Assembly (NCBI RefSeq): GCF_039522585.1
Contig: NZ_BAAADR010000004.1
Direction: 5' to 3' (one strand)
Source: Bisbaumannia salifodinae
GTDB taxonomy: Bacteria; Pseudomonadota; Gammaproteobacteria; Pseudomonadales; Halomonadaceae
DNA length: 64,000 nt
In this document: positions 51,681-60,803 of the stretch, in pieces
Position numbering within the stretch: the stretch's first letter is position 1
Layout of the letters: each line of letters begins with the position of its first letter
Notes under the pieces: generated by a model
Told to the model about the DNA's origin: nothing
The model's input: the letters and a program-made list of their open reading frames with translations, nothing else
Databases searched by the model: none
Position numbers and translations under genes: made by a program

Positions 51681-52562
51681 ATGACACAGGATCGTCAGGC
51701 CATGCTCTTTGGCCTCGGGGCGGTGGCCCTCTGGTCCACGGTGGCCACCGCCTTCAAGGTGGCGCTCGGCGAGATGTCGCCGCTGGAGCTGATCTGGCTG
51801 GCGGTGGGGGTCTCCTGGCTGGTGCTGGGGGCCCTGATGCTGCGCCAGGGCCTCTGGCGATCATCGATTCGCCACGGTTGGCGTACCGCCGCCTGGGCCG
51901 GGCTGATGAACCCGGTGGCCTACTACCTGGTGCTGTTCGCCGCCTACGACCGCCTGCCCGGCCAGGAGGCCATGGCCCTCAACTACACCTGGGCGCTGAC
52001 CATGGCCTTCCTGGCGGTGCCGATCCTCGGCCAGCGGCTGACCCGCACCGACCTGTTGGCGGGACTGATCGCCTACGCCGGAGTCTGGGTGATCGCCACC
52101 CGGGGCGCCGTCCTGCGGGTCGATTTCGCCGACGCCTGGGGGGTGGGGCTAGCGCTGGCCTCGACCCTGCTGTGGGCCCTCTACTGGCTGCTCAATGCCC
52201 GGGATGGCCGTCCCGCCCTGGTGGCCCAGTGGCAGAACTTCAGCGTGGCGCTGCCGGTGCTGACCCTGATCCTGTGGTGGGGGCCCGGCTTCGCCGGCTT
52301 CAGCGGCGTGGGCCTGGCCGCCGGCGTCTATGTGGGGCTCTTCGAGATGGGCATCGCCTTCGTGCTCTGGCAGCTGGCGGTGCGCAAGGTGTCGCGCACC
52401 GCCAAGGTATCGCTGCTGATCTTCCTCTCGCCGCCGGTGTCGCTGCTGCTGCTCTACTTCATCGTCGGCGAGCCCATCCTGCCCTCCACCCTGGCGGGGC
52501 TGGTGCTGATCCTCGCCGGCCTGGGACTGCAGCAGTGGCAGAAGGCGCCGCGGCAGGAGTGA
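51681..52562 (+). CDS. EamA-family aromatic amino acid/metabolite exporter
   Basis: A 293-residue ten-helix transporter with two EamA repeats: AVALWSTVATAFKVALGEMS at the N-terminus, NYTWALTMAFLAVPILGQRL in the first repeat and GLFEMGIAFVLWQLAVRKVS in the second. Substrates vary within the family and cannot be read here. Its last bases (52515-52549) are exactly repeated at 61188-61222, on the far side of the exopolysaccharide cluster, suggesting that cluster was inserted beside this gene end. AAGGAGA lies before the ATG. Confidence 0.88.
   Translation: MTQDRQAMLFGLGAVALWSTVATAFKVALGEMSPLELIWLAVGVSWLVLGALMLRQGLWRSSIRHGWRTAAWAGLMNPVAYYLVLFAAYDRLPGQEAMALNYTWALTMAFLAVPILGQRLTRTDLLAGLIAYAGVWVIATRGAVLRVDFADAWGVGLALASTLLWALYWLLNARDGRPALVAQWQNFSVALPVLTLILWWGPGFAGFSGVGLAAGVYVGLFEMGIAFVLWQLAVRKVSRTAKVSLLIFLSPPVSLLLLYFIVGEPILPSTLAGLVLILAGLGLQQWQKAPRQE
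52515..52549 (+). repeat. Left copy of a perfect 35-bp direct repeat (att-like)
   Basis: This copy is the 3' coding end of the EamA gene, beginning GCCGGCCTGGGACTGCAGCA. All 35 bases match 61188-61222. The interval of 8.67 kb contains the whole exopolysaccharide cluster. Confidence 0.8.
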
Positions 52563-52598
52563 GGTACCGCCAGCAATAGAGGCGTGATCGGCGTTGGC

Positions 52599-52615
52599 TG
52601 TTTCAATCTGAAACA
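52599..52615. promoter_or_regulatory. Palindromic operator candidate before wecB
   Basis: TGTTTCA-ATC-TGAAACA is a perfect 7-bp dyad about 133-149 bp upstream of the wecB start, in the only AT-rich part of the leader. It resembles an upstream activator site. No clear sigma-54 or sigma-70 promoter was recognised, so the factor is unknown. Confidence 0.45.
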
Positions 52616-52747
52616 AAACAATCGTCCGTTGGCCCGAACTCTAGACCAGACTGGATCAAGGTAAGCCGCCCTCGCCTCTCCTGGGAATCAGGGGCGTGCG
52701 GGGGCAGGCAAGGATCCAAGGATGATGGGATAGGGGAGGGACTCCCG

Positions 52748-53887
52748 ATGATCATGTTCTGTGCGGGGACGCGTCCGGAGATCATCAAGCTGGCGCCCTT
52801 GGTAGCGGAGTGCCGGGCGGCACTTGGTGAGTCATCGGCACTACTGGTCGATACCGGACAGCATGCGCCCGAGGTGCTCGACCCCCTGTTGAGCTTCTTC
52901 GGCCTGAGCGCCGAGGTTCGTTTCAACGTCCGCCAGGGCGACGACGCCCTGGCGTCTCTTAACGCACGGCTTCTCCAGGCCCTCGGCGATATCATCCGCG
53001 AGCGTGCTCCCCAGGCAGTCATCGTCCAGGGCGATACGGCATCCGCCCTGCAGGGGGCCATGGCGGCCTTTCTCTCGGGCGTTCCCGTGGGACATGTGGA
53101 GGCCGGACTGCGTAGTGGCAATCCGTGGCAGCCCTTCCCCGAGGAGATGAATCGCAGCGTGATCGGCCGGATGAGCCGGTGGCACTTTGCTCCCACGCTC
53201 CGTGCCGCTCGGGCCTTGCGTGCCGAGGTCGTCCCTGGCGAGGTACATGTCACGGGCAACACCATCGTCGATGCGGTCGAGGTGGCCAGGGAGCGAATGA
53301 GTGGCGCGGCTCATTCCCTGCTGAGCGAGTCGAGTCGCGGGATGGCACAAATGCTGCGAGCGCATCGCGGCCTCCTGGTGACGATGCATCGCCGCGAGAA
53401 CTGGCGCACTGGCGTCGTGTCGGTGGCCGAGGCGGTGAAGGCCCGGCTAGCGGCGTGCCCGGAACTGGCCTGTGTCTGGGTGCTGCATCCTAATCCGAGG
53501 GTGGCGGATCGGGTCCGCGAGATACTGGGTTCTTTGCCTGCGGGACAGGCCGCCCGGCTGCGCCTGGTGGCGCCGCTGCCCTATCCCGACATGCTCTATC
53601 TGATGCAGGCCTGCGAGCTGTTGCTCACCGACTCGGGGGGGATCCAGGAGGAGGCCGTCTGCCTGGGCCTGCCGACCCTGGTGGCCCGGGACGAGACCGA
53701 GCGTCCGGAAGTGATCGAGTCGGGGTGGGGGCGCCTGGTTGGCACCCACAGGGATCGGGTCGTGGCTGCGCTGGAGGAGGGAGGCTGGCGCGGGGAGACG
53801 CTGGAGGGGAGCAATCCATTGGGCGATGGCAGCGCCGCTGGGCGTATCCTCGACCTGATCGTGCAGGGCCTGGGGAGGCCGTCATGA
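52748..53887 (+). CDS. wecB: UDP-N-acetylglucosamine 2-epimerase (non-hydrolysing)
   Basis: A 379-residue enzyme converting UDP-GlcNAc to UDP-ManNAc. Family motifs are the N-terminal GTRPEIIKLAPL, VQGDTASALQGAMAAF, GHVEAGLRSGNPWQPFPEEM, VTMHRRENW and the sugar-nucleotide site LTDSGGIQEEA. It opens the exopolysaccharide operon and overlaps the next gene as ATGA. A dedicated epimerase here, without wecC, indicates that ManNAc itself is a building block of the polymer. The sequence is slightly short at the N-terminus, lacking the usual KVMxxFGTRPE lead of longer homologues. Confidence 0.92.
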   Translation: MIMFCAGTRPEIIKLAPLVAECRAALGESSALLVDTGQHAPEVLDPLLSFFGLSAEVRFNVRQGDDALASLNARLLQALGDIIRERAPQAVIVQGDTASALQGAMAAFLSGVPVGHVEAGLRSGNPWQPFPEEMNRSVIGRMSRWHFAPTLRAARALRAEVVPGEVHVTGNTIVDAVEVARERMSGAAHSLLSESSRGMAQMLRAHRGLLVTMHRRENWRTGVVSVAEAVKARLAACPELACVWVLHPNPRVADRVREILGSLPAGQAARLRLVAPLPYPDMLYLMQACELLLTDSGGIQEEAVCLGLPTLVARDETERPEVIESGWGRLVGTHRDRVVAALEEGGWRGETLEGSNPLGDGSAAGRILDLIVQGLGRPS

Positions 53888-54726
53888 CGCGGTCGGCAGC
53901 CACCGCCGGGGAGGCGTCTCAGGGCCCATCCTACCGCCAGGGGTTTCGGCGGCACCTCTATAGCCGCCTGATCTGGCCGTTGTTGGCGCTGGGGATCACC
54001 GGGACCATCGGCGCCCTGCTGGTGCGGCCCGATCTCAAGGGGGTCTGGGTCATCGTCACCCTCTTGACCGCCATCGGGGCCTTCCTGCCCCTGCAGTATG
54101 CCATTGCGCTGGGCGCCCTGGCCTTCGCGACGGTCGTTCCCCTGCTGTTGACCCAGCAGTCGCTCAGCGTGCTGAGTGGCGAAGTGTTCCTGGTCTTTGC
54201 GTTGTTGCCCTTCGCTCCGGTTTGGCTCTCCGCCGCCCGGGCCCAGCAGTTGGCGGCGACACGCCTGAACATGATGCTGAGCATTCCTCGGGTCAGGGCC
54301 GTACTCGATGTCTCGGATTGGAGCCTGTTACCCCGGCCACGGGGCATCGACCGGCGCCTGCGCGAGATGGCCAAGGCAGGAGCGGTGCCCACGCCCGCGC
54401 TGCTGTTTCGCCTCGACTTTCTCGATATGCGTAGGGTGAGTGAGCTGTTGGGGCGGGCCCCGGTACAGCAGGCGATATTCGACTTCGCCGGGGAGCTGCA
54501 CTCGCTGTTGAGGGCCGGTGACATGCTCACCGAGGACATCGAGGGGCAGGGCGCCATGTATCTTCTGGCCTTCCATGACCCCGACGTGCCCGATTGGGCG
54601 CGAGCCCTCGTCAGGCGCCTCGAACCGGTGCTGGCCAGATCCGAGTTCGCCGTGCGCCTGCGGTATGCGCGAGTGCCCGAGGATGGCACTCGCTTGTGGG
54701 CGATGCAGTGGCATGAAGTCGACTGA
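53884..54726 (+). CDS. Membrane protein with degenerate GGDEF domain, PelD-like
   Basis: A 280-residue inner-membrane protein with four helices (residues 28-115: LIWPLLALGITGTIGALLV ... VFLVFALLPFAPVWL) and a C-terminal cytoplasmic domain resembling GGDEF: LLFRLDFLDMRRVSELLG, then FAGELHSLLRAGD. The active-site loop is degenerate (EGQGA), so it cannot be a cyclase, but the inhibitory-site RxxD is kept (Arg210-Asp213) exactly five residues before it. PelD of the Pel system has the same plan and binds c-di-GMP there. It is therefore a likely c-di-GMP receptor controlling this polysaccharide synthase. This is inference from the motif. Confidence 0.78.
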   Translation: MTRSAATAGEASQGPSYRQGFRRHLYSRLIWPLLALGITGTIGALLVRPDLKGVWVIVTLLTAIGAFLPLQYAIALGALAFATVVPLLLTQQSLSVLSGEVFLVFALLPFAPVWLSAARAQQLAATRLNMMLSIPRVRAVLDVSDWSLLPRPRGIDRRLREMAKAGAVPTPALLFRLDFLDMRRVSELLGRAPVQQAIFDFAGELHSLLRAGDMLTEDIEGQGAMYLLAFHDPDVPDWARALVRRLEPVLARSEFAVRLRYARVPEDGTRLWAMQWHEVD

Positions 54727-54728
54727 CC

Positions 54729-55670
54729 ATGGTAACCATCCTGCTCTGCTCCATGCTGTTCCAGGCCGAGTATCCACCGGCCAAGGCACTGCTGTCGCTT
54801 TACCATGAGCAGGTGCGCTGTGCCCCCGAGCAGGCCTCGGTTCGGCAACCCGCCGTCGAGCCGGCGCAGCGACTCAACGACTACTTTATCGTCGACCGTG
54901 GGGTCTGGCCGGTGGTGGACGGGCAGGCCGGTGATGTCGAGGCCGTCGTTCGGGAGTATGTGTCATGGGGGGTGAATCCTGGGGTACTGCTGGGCGATCT
55001 CCTCGACGTGTCGCGAGATGCCGACCGGCGTCGGTGGCTGCGTGATGCCGTTAGCGCCGGTGGCATCCCGGTGGCCAGGCTGGATCCTGTCGAGGCCCAG
55101 GCGCAGCCCGAGCTGCTGATGGCCTGGTGCGCTCTGGGCCTCTGTCCGCAAGTCTTCTATCTGCCTGAGGGGGTTTCTCCGCTTCTCGACGGCATGTTGC
55201 CTGCCACCTACCTGAGTGCCCCCCACTTCTCCGGGCAGCCGGCCTGGCCATTGCCCCAGCAGGTGCTGGAGATCGGGGGGCGGCATGTCATCCCCCTGCT
55301 GGCGTCGGGGGACGCGGTGCGGGGGCGGGTGGTTCAACTGTCGCCGGTGAGTCACGGCCCGCTGGAGGAGATCGAGTTGCTGCCCCTGAGCTGGCGCCTC
55401 CATGGCCTGGAGTACCGTCTCGATGCGTCAGGCGAGCTCGAGACCGACTGGCCGGGCAGGGTCATGCTGGCGTTCTACGGTGTGTCGCTGTGGTTCTGGC
55501 CTTTCGTCAGTCAGCAGACCTTTCATGTCATCTACTGGCTGAGCGTCGACTTCGCCTGGATCAGCCTGGTGGTGATCCTGCTTAACGTGTTCTGGGCCGT
55601 CTCGGTGTTGATGAAACGCCGTGAGATGAAGCGCCGGTTGGGACCAGGGAGGGAGCATGAATCTCGGTGA
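54729..55670 (+). CDS. Unknown membrane protein of the exopolysaccharide operon
   Basis: A 313-residue protein. A weakly hydrophobic N-terminus (MVTILLCSMLFQAEYPPAKA) is followed by about 220 soluble residues with LNDYFIVDRGVWPVVDGQAG and VNPGVLLGDLLDVSRDADRR. Two membrane helices lie at the C-terminus (FYGVSLWFWPFVSQQTFHVI; FAWISLVVILLNVFWAVSVL), ending in a basic tail (KRREMKRR). No family recognised. It overlaps the glycosyltransferase gene by 14 bp, so the two are translationally coupled and the protein is likely an integral part of the synthase complex. Confidence 0.7.
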   Translation: MVTILLCSMLFQAEYPPAKALLSLYHEQVRCAPEQASVRQPAVEPAQRLNDYFIVDRGVWPVVDGQAGDVEAVVREYVSWGVNPGVLLGDLLDVSRDADRRRWLRDAVSAGGIPVARLDPVEAQAQPELLMAWCALGLCPQVFYLPEGVSPLLDGMLPATYLSAPHFSGQPAWPLPQQVLEIGGRHVIPLLASGDAVRGRVVQLSPVSHGPLEEIELLPLSWRLHGLEYRLDASGELETDWPGRVMLAFYGVSLWFWPFVSQQTFHVIYWLSVDFAWISLVVILLNVFWAVSVLMKRREMKRRLGPGREHESR

Positions 55671-56910
55671 TGCCATGCTGGTGACGGCCCTGTGGGGCAT
55701 CTGGACGATGCTGGCCTATTGGGTATTCCTGAGTGTCGGGGCCTCACGATACTACTTCTCCAGTAACGAAGAGGTCGTTCGTCTCGCGCGGTGGGAGGGG
55801 CACCTTCCCTTCGTGAGTGTCATGGTGCCGGCGCATAACGAGGCGTTGGTCATCGAGCGTACCGTGCGCGCCCTGTGTGGCCAGGATTACCCGGTTGATC
55901 GCTATGAGGTGATCGTGGTGAACGATGGTTCCAGCGATGGTACCGGGGACATCGTGGCGGAGCTGTGCGAGGAGTTTCCCCAGCTACGCTGCTACGACGT
56001 GCCGATAGGCGAGGGCGGCAAGGGGAAGTCGCGCACCCTCAATGTGGGGCTTGTCCAGGCCCGTGGCGAGTTGATCTCGGTCTTCGATGCCGACAACACC
56101 CCCGAGCCCACCTGCCTCTGGCTGCTGGTGGCGACCCTGGAGAACGACCCCAGGCTGGTGGCCGTCAACGCCAAGGTGCGGACGCGTAACCGCGATGCGA
56201 CCTGGCTGACCCGCTTTATCAACCTGGAGTTCATCTATTTCCAGTGGCTCTTCCAGGGCGGGCGCTGGGCCTGGTTCGGCCTGTCGATGCTGATGGGCAC
56301 CGGTTACGTGATTCGTCGGGATGCCATCGACGTCCTGGGTGGGTTCGATGAGACCTCGCTGGTGGATGATACCGAGATGAGCCTGCGCATCTTCCGTGGC
56401 GATCAGCGCATTCGCTGGGTGCCCTATGCGGTGACCTGGGAGCAGGAACCCGAGACCTTTCGCGCCTGGTTGCGCCAGCGCATTCGCTGGACCCAGGGCA
56501 ACCTGTCGGTGATCTGGAAGTACTTGCCGCATGCCGTCAACCACCCTTATCCACTGGGGCTGGAGATACTGACCTTCCTCTTCAACTATGTGATCTTCGT
56601 GCCGGCCCTGGTCACCAGTCACCTGACCTTTCTGCTATCGATACTGGGGGTGGTGACGGTGGATATCCCCGGGCCCTATCTCTATATGTGGATCCTCGCG
56701 GTGGTGATTTTTACCCTGCATATGTCGTTCGCCGCCTTGAGCGAGGACCGCCGCTGGTCCGACGCGGACTATTCGCTCCTCTGCTATTTCACCTATGCCC
56801 AGCTGTTCATTCTGGTCCTGTTCTCGGCGGCCTATCAGAACCTGATGGGGCGCCTGTTCAGGAAGAAGCTGCATTGGGCCAAGACGGCCCGCACGGAAGA
56901 GGGGGAGTGA
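55657..56910 (+). CDS. Processive family 2 glycosyltransferase (BcsA/PgaC-like)
   Basis: A 417-residue membrane synthase. One helix at residues 8-28 precedes the GT-A domain, with Asp90 (VVNDGSSDG), the DxD Asp144/Asp146 (SVFDADNTP), the catalytic acid region SLVDDTEMSLR (Asp238) and the processivity motif QRIRW (274-278). Three or four helices follow (LEILTFLFNYVIFVPALVTS onward) that would form the secretion channel. No PilZ or MshEN c-di-GMP domain is attached, unlike BcsA or NfrB. It polymerises and exports a beta-linked polysaccharide; ManNAc-containing product is inferred from the wecB gene. Confidence 0.9.
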   Translation: MNLGDAMLVTALWGIWTMLAYWVFLSVGASRYYFSSNEEVVRLARWEGHLPFVSVMVPAHNEALVIERTVRALCGQDYPVDRYEVIVVNDGSSDGTGDIVAELCEEFPQLRCYDVPIGEGGKGKSRTLNVGLVQARGELISVFDADNTPEPTCLWLLVATLENDPRLVAVNAKVRTRNRDATWLTRFINLEFIYFQWLFQGGRWAWFGLSMLMGTGYVIRRDAIDVLGGFDETSLVDDTEMSLRIFRGDQRIRWVPYAVTWEQEPETFRAWLRQRIRWTQGNLSVIWKYLPHAVNHPYPLGLEILTFLFNYVIFVPALVTSHLTFLLSILGVVTVDIPGPYLYMWILAVVIFTLHMSFAALSEDRRWSDADYSLLCYFTYAQLFILVLFSAAYQNLMGRLFRKKLHWAKTARTEEGE

Positions 56911-56912
56911 CG

Positions 56913-58757
56913 GTGCCAAGGATTCGCGTGACCTGGTGGCTGATAATGGCCTGGATGCTCTCGGCCCCGCCGGTGCTGGGGGCGGCCTGGCCCCTGGCCG
57001 ATATCGATGTCGAGGAGGCGGCGACGCAGATCAGCCGCTATGTGTATGTTCCCGAGGGGCAGCGCTTCGGCGCGGTGAGCCTGAACGCCACGCTGCTGGG
57101 TCAGGGGGGAGAGCATCGGCTGATGGTACGCCTCGACGGCGATATCGTGCATCTGGTCGAGCCGCATGGCCGCCAGACGATCCGGGCGGCGCTGCCGGAC
57201 CTGACGCCGGGGTTTCATCGTCTCGACTTCCTGGGCTGGCCGGCACGCTACATGGCCGATGAGTCTCTTCAGGAGAGGTGTCCGATGCCACTCTCCCGGC
57301 CTTTTCAGTTGCGTGAGCTGTCGCTCGATTACCGCCCCCGGTCAACCGGGGAGGTGGCACTTAAACACTTGCCCGACGGGCTGTTCAACCGTGGTCACCC
57401 CGGCGGGGCCCTGGGGCACCTGACGATCGAGGCGGGCGACGAGGACGCCTATACGGCGGCCGCACGGCTGGTGAGCTGGCTGGACCGCCAGGCCGACCTG
57501 AGATGGGAAACCGGAACGCGGCCGGGTGAGGTGGACTTCGTCATTGATATCCGCCATGACGCCGCCCTGGCGCCGCCGGCCCGGGTCGCCTTGATACCGG
57601 CGCGCTGGGAGGGCGAGGCGCCCCGACCGGCGACCCTGGAAATTCGCTATCGCCAGGTTCGGGCCTTGCACGCGGCGGTGCTGGCCCTGCTGGATGTCAC
57701 CCAGCGGGACCAGTTGCTCGATGCTCATGCCGATTTCGACGTCGAGCGCCGCGAGCCGGTGTGGGCCAGGCTGCGCGAGCCGCGCACGCTGGCCGAGCTG
57801 GGGCTCGAGGATATTCGCCTGGCCAGCACCGGGCAGGCGACCTACCTGCTGGACTATCCCCCCCACTGGCAGCCGACCGGCGTGCCTCGTGGACAGTTGC
57901 TACTCCGCGGACAGGCGGGCCTTCCCCAGGGGGCGCATCTCAACCTCTGGATGGAGGGGGCGCTGAGTGGTTCGCAGCCGTTGCACGAGCTGGCCAGTCA
58001 CAATATCGAGCGCACCCTCCCCCTGGCCGGAGTCGCGGTTCCCGAGCGGCCCCGGCTGACGCTGGAGCTGGCGGCCGAGCTGGAGGTGACGCGCCACTGT
58101 TACCTGCCCCTGCAGGGAGACCTGTGGATCGATGCCGAGGAGAGCGAGGTGGGCTTCGAGTATGTGCCCAAGGCCGGCCTGATGGCCCTCATCCCGCGAT
58201 TGATCGCCGCCCCCAGCGTTCGTTTGCCGGAAGATCACGCCGAAGCGGGGATGCAGCTGCTGACCGCCTTGATGCGTGCCCACCGGCAAGCGGCCACGCC
58301 GGATCCGGTGCCGTATCGAGTGCGACTCGCGGGCGACGGGCGGGACGACATGGGCGAGGCGCCCAGTGTCGAGATTCGGGTGGAGCCCGCCATGGCTGAT
58401 AGGCTGCAGGCGCGCTTCCCCGAGCGGTTGCAGCCCGGGTTCGCCGAGGGAGCACTATGGTGGCGCGCCGATGAGCAGGGACGTGGCCTGATTACCGCGG
58501 CCTCGCCCGAGGTGCTGCGGCGTGGCGCCGCGGTGCTGCCGGAACACTGGTGGCGCATCCCGGATGGGACACGAGAGGCCCTGCTGCATGCCCAGGATGG
58601 CACCCTGGTGGTGCTGGCGCACCGCCCGACGCCGGTCGCGGCCCCCTCGCGGGCGCTCTCCCGTGATCAGCTGCACTGGGGGCTGATCGCCGTGGCGACG
58701 CTCTTCGCGCTGATCGTCCTGTGGCTTGTCTGGTGGCGCCGGAGGCAGGGCGCATGA
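56913..58757 (+). CDS. BcsB-like periplasmic polysaccharide synthase subunit
   Basis: About 614 residues with a signal peptide (WWLIMAWMLSAPPVLGAAWP), long beta-rich periplasmic carbohydrate-binding-like domains, and one C-terminal membrane anchor (GLIAVATLFALIVLWLVWW). LMVRLDGDIVHLVEPHGRQT, HRLDFLGWPARYMADE and LWMEGALSGSQPLHELASHN echo BcsB domain patterns. BcsB-type proteins guide the nascent glycan through the periplasm and anchor the synthase. GTG at 56913 has GAGGGGGA well spaced; GTG at 56907 overlaps the synthase stop and is an alternative. It overlaps the next gene as ATGA. Confidence 0.8.
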   Translation: MPRIRVTWWLIMAWMLSAPPVLGAAWPLADIDVEEAATQISRYVYVPEGQRFGAVSLNATLLGQGGEHRLMVRLDGDIVHLVEPHGRQTIRAALPDLTPGFHRLDFLGWPARYMADESLQERCPMPLSRPFQLRELSLDYRPRSTGEVALKHLPDGLFNRGHPGGALGHLTIEAGDEDAYTAAARLVSWLDRQADLRWETGTRPGEVDFVIDIRHDAALAPPARVALIPARWEGEAPRPATLEIRYRQVRALHAAVLALLDVTQRDQLLDAHADFDVERREPVWARLREPRTLAELGLEDIRLASTGQATYLLDYPPHWQPTGVPRGQLLLRGQAGLPQGAHLNLWMEGALSGSQPLHELASHNIERTLPLAGVAVPERPRLTLELAAELEVTRHCYLPLQGDLWIDAEESEVGFEYVPKAGLMALIPRLIAAPSVRLPEDHAEAGMQLLTALMRAHRQAATPDPVPYRVRLAGDGRDDMGEAPSVEIRVEPAMADRLQARFPERLQPGFAEGALWWRADEQGRGLITAASPEVLRRGAAVLPEHWWRIPDGTREALLHAQDGTLVVLAHRPTPVAAPSRALSRDQLHWGLIAVATLFALIVLWLVWWRRRQGA

Positions 58758-59929
58758 GGGCTTGGCTGATGAGGCGGGCGCCCTGGGTGCTGGTGATGGG
58801 GCTGCTCACCTCGCCGGCTGCGGCGGAGGCGCCGGAGGTGGAGCGGCTGCTCAATCGCTATTATGACGCCCAGCGACAGGGCGACCCGGACGAGGTGGTC
58901 GTGAGCCTCGAGGCGATCCTGGCCATCGAGCCGACGCATGCCACCGCCTGGCGTGCCCTGGGCTACCATCATCAGTCCCAGGGGCGACATACCGCCGCCG
59001 CCGAGGCCTTCCTGGCGGCGGCCGGCGAGCCGCCACAACATGAGATGCTGATGGCGGCCGGTTATGCCTATCAGGCCGATGGCCGAGAGGCGGCGGCCAC
59101 GCGGACCTTCCGTCAGGCCGCCGAGGGGGCGGTTACCTCGGCGGCCTATGCGCAGGCCTGCCAGGCCCGAGTCTATACGGCGGCCCTGATGCACCGGCGG
59201 TTGCCGTCGCCCTGGGGGCTCTCGGTCTACAGCGATACCCTCTATGCCTCGCGCTTCGATAATACCGTGACCGAGAATCGTGTGCGCCTCAGGCGTTACC
59301 TCGACGCGGAGCGGCGGAGCGCGGTCTATGGCATGTTGACGTATCAGGACGATTGGAAATCCCGGGTGGTCGATGGCATTCCCGAGATCTACAGCGACAA
59401 CTATGTCGGTATCGGGGGCGGGGCCGAGTGGTGGCCCCACCCCGCCGTCAGGCTCTATGGGGAGCTGAGCTATGACCGCGACCTGCTGGCACGGGATGGT
59501 GAGCGACGCACGGGCATCGATAGCCGGGTCGGCCTGGACGCCTTTCAGGCCTGGGGCGCCCCGCGACGCTGTTCTCTGCATGGGGAGTGGCCGCTGGCAC
59601 CCTATGGCCAGGCCTATGCTTCCATACAGTATCCCAGCCGTTACGAGAACCTGCTGGGGCAGCTTACCCTCTGGCAGGGCTGGCGCTTGTATCGCCACCG
59701 GATGAGCGAGGTCTCGGTCTATGCCAAGGTCAACCTGCTGTGGGACAGCGAGGGGCTCTACTACAACAATGTCATCGAGGCGGGGCCGGGCCTCTCCTGG
59801 CAGCCCTCCCTCGCCTGGCCCGTGGAGATTCGCCTGGAGCGACTCTTCGGTCGCTACCTGAGAGGCGAGCATGATGAAGACGGCTATGCAACGACGCAGC
59901 TACAACTGGTCGTCAGCTTCGATATCTAG
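58754..59929 (+). CDS. TPR plus outer-membrane beta-barrel protein, NfrA/BcsC-like
   Basis: A 391-residue exported protein (signal peptide APWVLVMGLLTSPAAAEAP). Residues 25-150 contain about three TPR-like helices pairs (AILAIEPTHATAWRALGYHH; AAEAFLAAAGEPPQHEMLMA). The remainder alternates beta strands with aromatic girdles (YSDTLYASRFDNTVTENRVR; WWPHPAVRLYGELSYDRDLL) and ends TTQLQLVVSFDI. This plan resembles the C-terminal half of NfrA, the outer-membrane part of the E. coli N4-receptor glycan system, and BcsC/PgaA exporters, but is much shorter. It probably forms the outer-membrane pore of the pathway. Confidence 0.8.
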   Translation: MRAWLMRRAPWVLVMGLLTSPAAAEAPEVERLLNRYYDAQRQGDPDEVVVSLEAILAIEPTHATAWRALGYHHQSQGRHTAAAEAFLAAAGEPPQHEMLMAAGYAYQADGREAAATRTFRQAAEGAVTSAAYAQACQARVYTAALMHRRLPSPWGLSVYSDTLYASRFDNTVTENRVRLRRYLDAERRSAVYGMLTYQDDWKSRVVDGIPEIYSDNYVGIGGGAEWWPHPAVRLYGELSYDRDLLARDGERRTGIDSRVGLDAFQAWGAPRRCSLHGEWPLAPYGQAYASIQYPSRYENLLGQLTLWQGWRLYRHRMSEVSVYAKVNLLWDSEGLYYNNVIEAGPGLSWQPSLAWPVEIRLERLFGRYLRGEHDEDGYATTQLQLVVSFDI

Positions 59930-59957
59930 TCGCCTGTCGCCGCCAGCGCCGAGCCGT

Positions 59958-60803
59958 CTAGAAAAGCCAGGGCGCCAGCAGGCGCAGGGCCAGCACCTGG
60001 TGGGTTCGCAAGTGGCGGGCCGAGAAGGCGTAAACCTCGAGTCCCCGGTAGCTGCGCAACTGGTCAATCAACTGGCTGAGACTGGCAGGGCCAAGGTGGC
60101 CGTCGCGGCGCAGCTGAAAGGCCTCCATCACCATGATCAGGCGTGAAGGGCCCAATACCTCGGCCAGCGCGTCGGCGCGGGCGCGTGCCTGAGCCGGTGT
60201 CTGTCGGCCGACGCCGACGCCGTCCTGATAAAGCAGGATCGCGTCCTCGGGCAGCCAGGAGGCGACCCAGCTCGCATAGCCCCGGGGCGTCATCTCATAA
60301 CCGCCATAGCTGCTGACATAGCGGGGGCGGGGCAAGGTGTCGAGGTAGGCCCGGTAGGCATCGGCATCCCGCCAGTCCGGGCTGAATTCGATGGGCGCAT
60401 ACCACCCCGCCACCGGGAAAGCGACGTCTTCGACCAGCATTGCCCCCTGTTGACCGAGGCGCTGCCAGTGCCGCCGGGCGTCATCGAGGTGCATGCGCGA
60501 GGCCAGGCCGAGAATGATCCGCGAGGCCCAGGGCTCGCGTCCCAGGGCTTCCCAGTCCGGTAACCTCGGTTGTGGCGCGAACTGGCTCGAAGGCAGCCAG
60601 GCCAGGTTATCGTTGAGTGACCACTGGACCAGCAGGCTATCGGCGCCTAGCAGGTGCCACTGGCCTTGGGGGCGGGGATAGTCATTGGTCGGCTGCCAGA
60701 TGATACCGTCCAGCAACGAGGGCGCGGGCCGCGACGCCAGGATCACCACGCCGATGGCCAGTGCCAGCAGCAGGAGCAGACCAGTCTTGGCGAGGCGCTT
60801 CAT
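59958..60803 (-). CDS. TIM-barrel glycoside-hydrolase-like protein (DUF4434/YbcH-like)
   Basis: A 281-residue protein with an N-terminal membrane anchor or signal (TGLLLLLALAIGVVILA). The periplasmic domain starts DGIIWQPTNDYPRPQGQW and has VQWSLNDNLAWLP, AGWYAPIEFSPDWRDADAYR and MVMEAFQL, a layout of (beta/alpha)8 hydrolases of the DUF4434 kind. E. coli YbcH, next to nfrAB, is of similar size and plan. It may trim or modify the polymer. It is convergent with the main operon and overlaps the small membrane protein gene at its 5' end by 4 bp. Confidence 0.75.
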   Translation of the reverse strand: MKRLAKTGLLLLLALAIGVVILASRPAPSLLDGIIWQPTNDYPRPQGQWHLLGADSLLVQWSLNDNLAWLPSSQFAPQPRLPDWEALGREPWASRIILGLASRMHLDDARRHWQRLGQQGAMLVEDVAFPVAGWYAPIEFSPDWRDADAYRAYLDTLPRPRYVSSYGGYEMTPRGYASWVASWLPEDAILLYQDGVGVGRQTPAQARARADALAEVLGPSRLIMVMEAFQLRRDGHLGPASLSQLIDQLRSYRGLEVYAFSARHLRTHQVLALRLLAPWLF

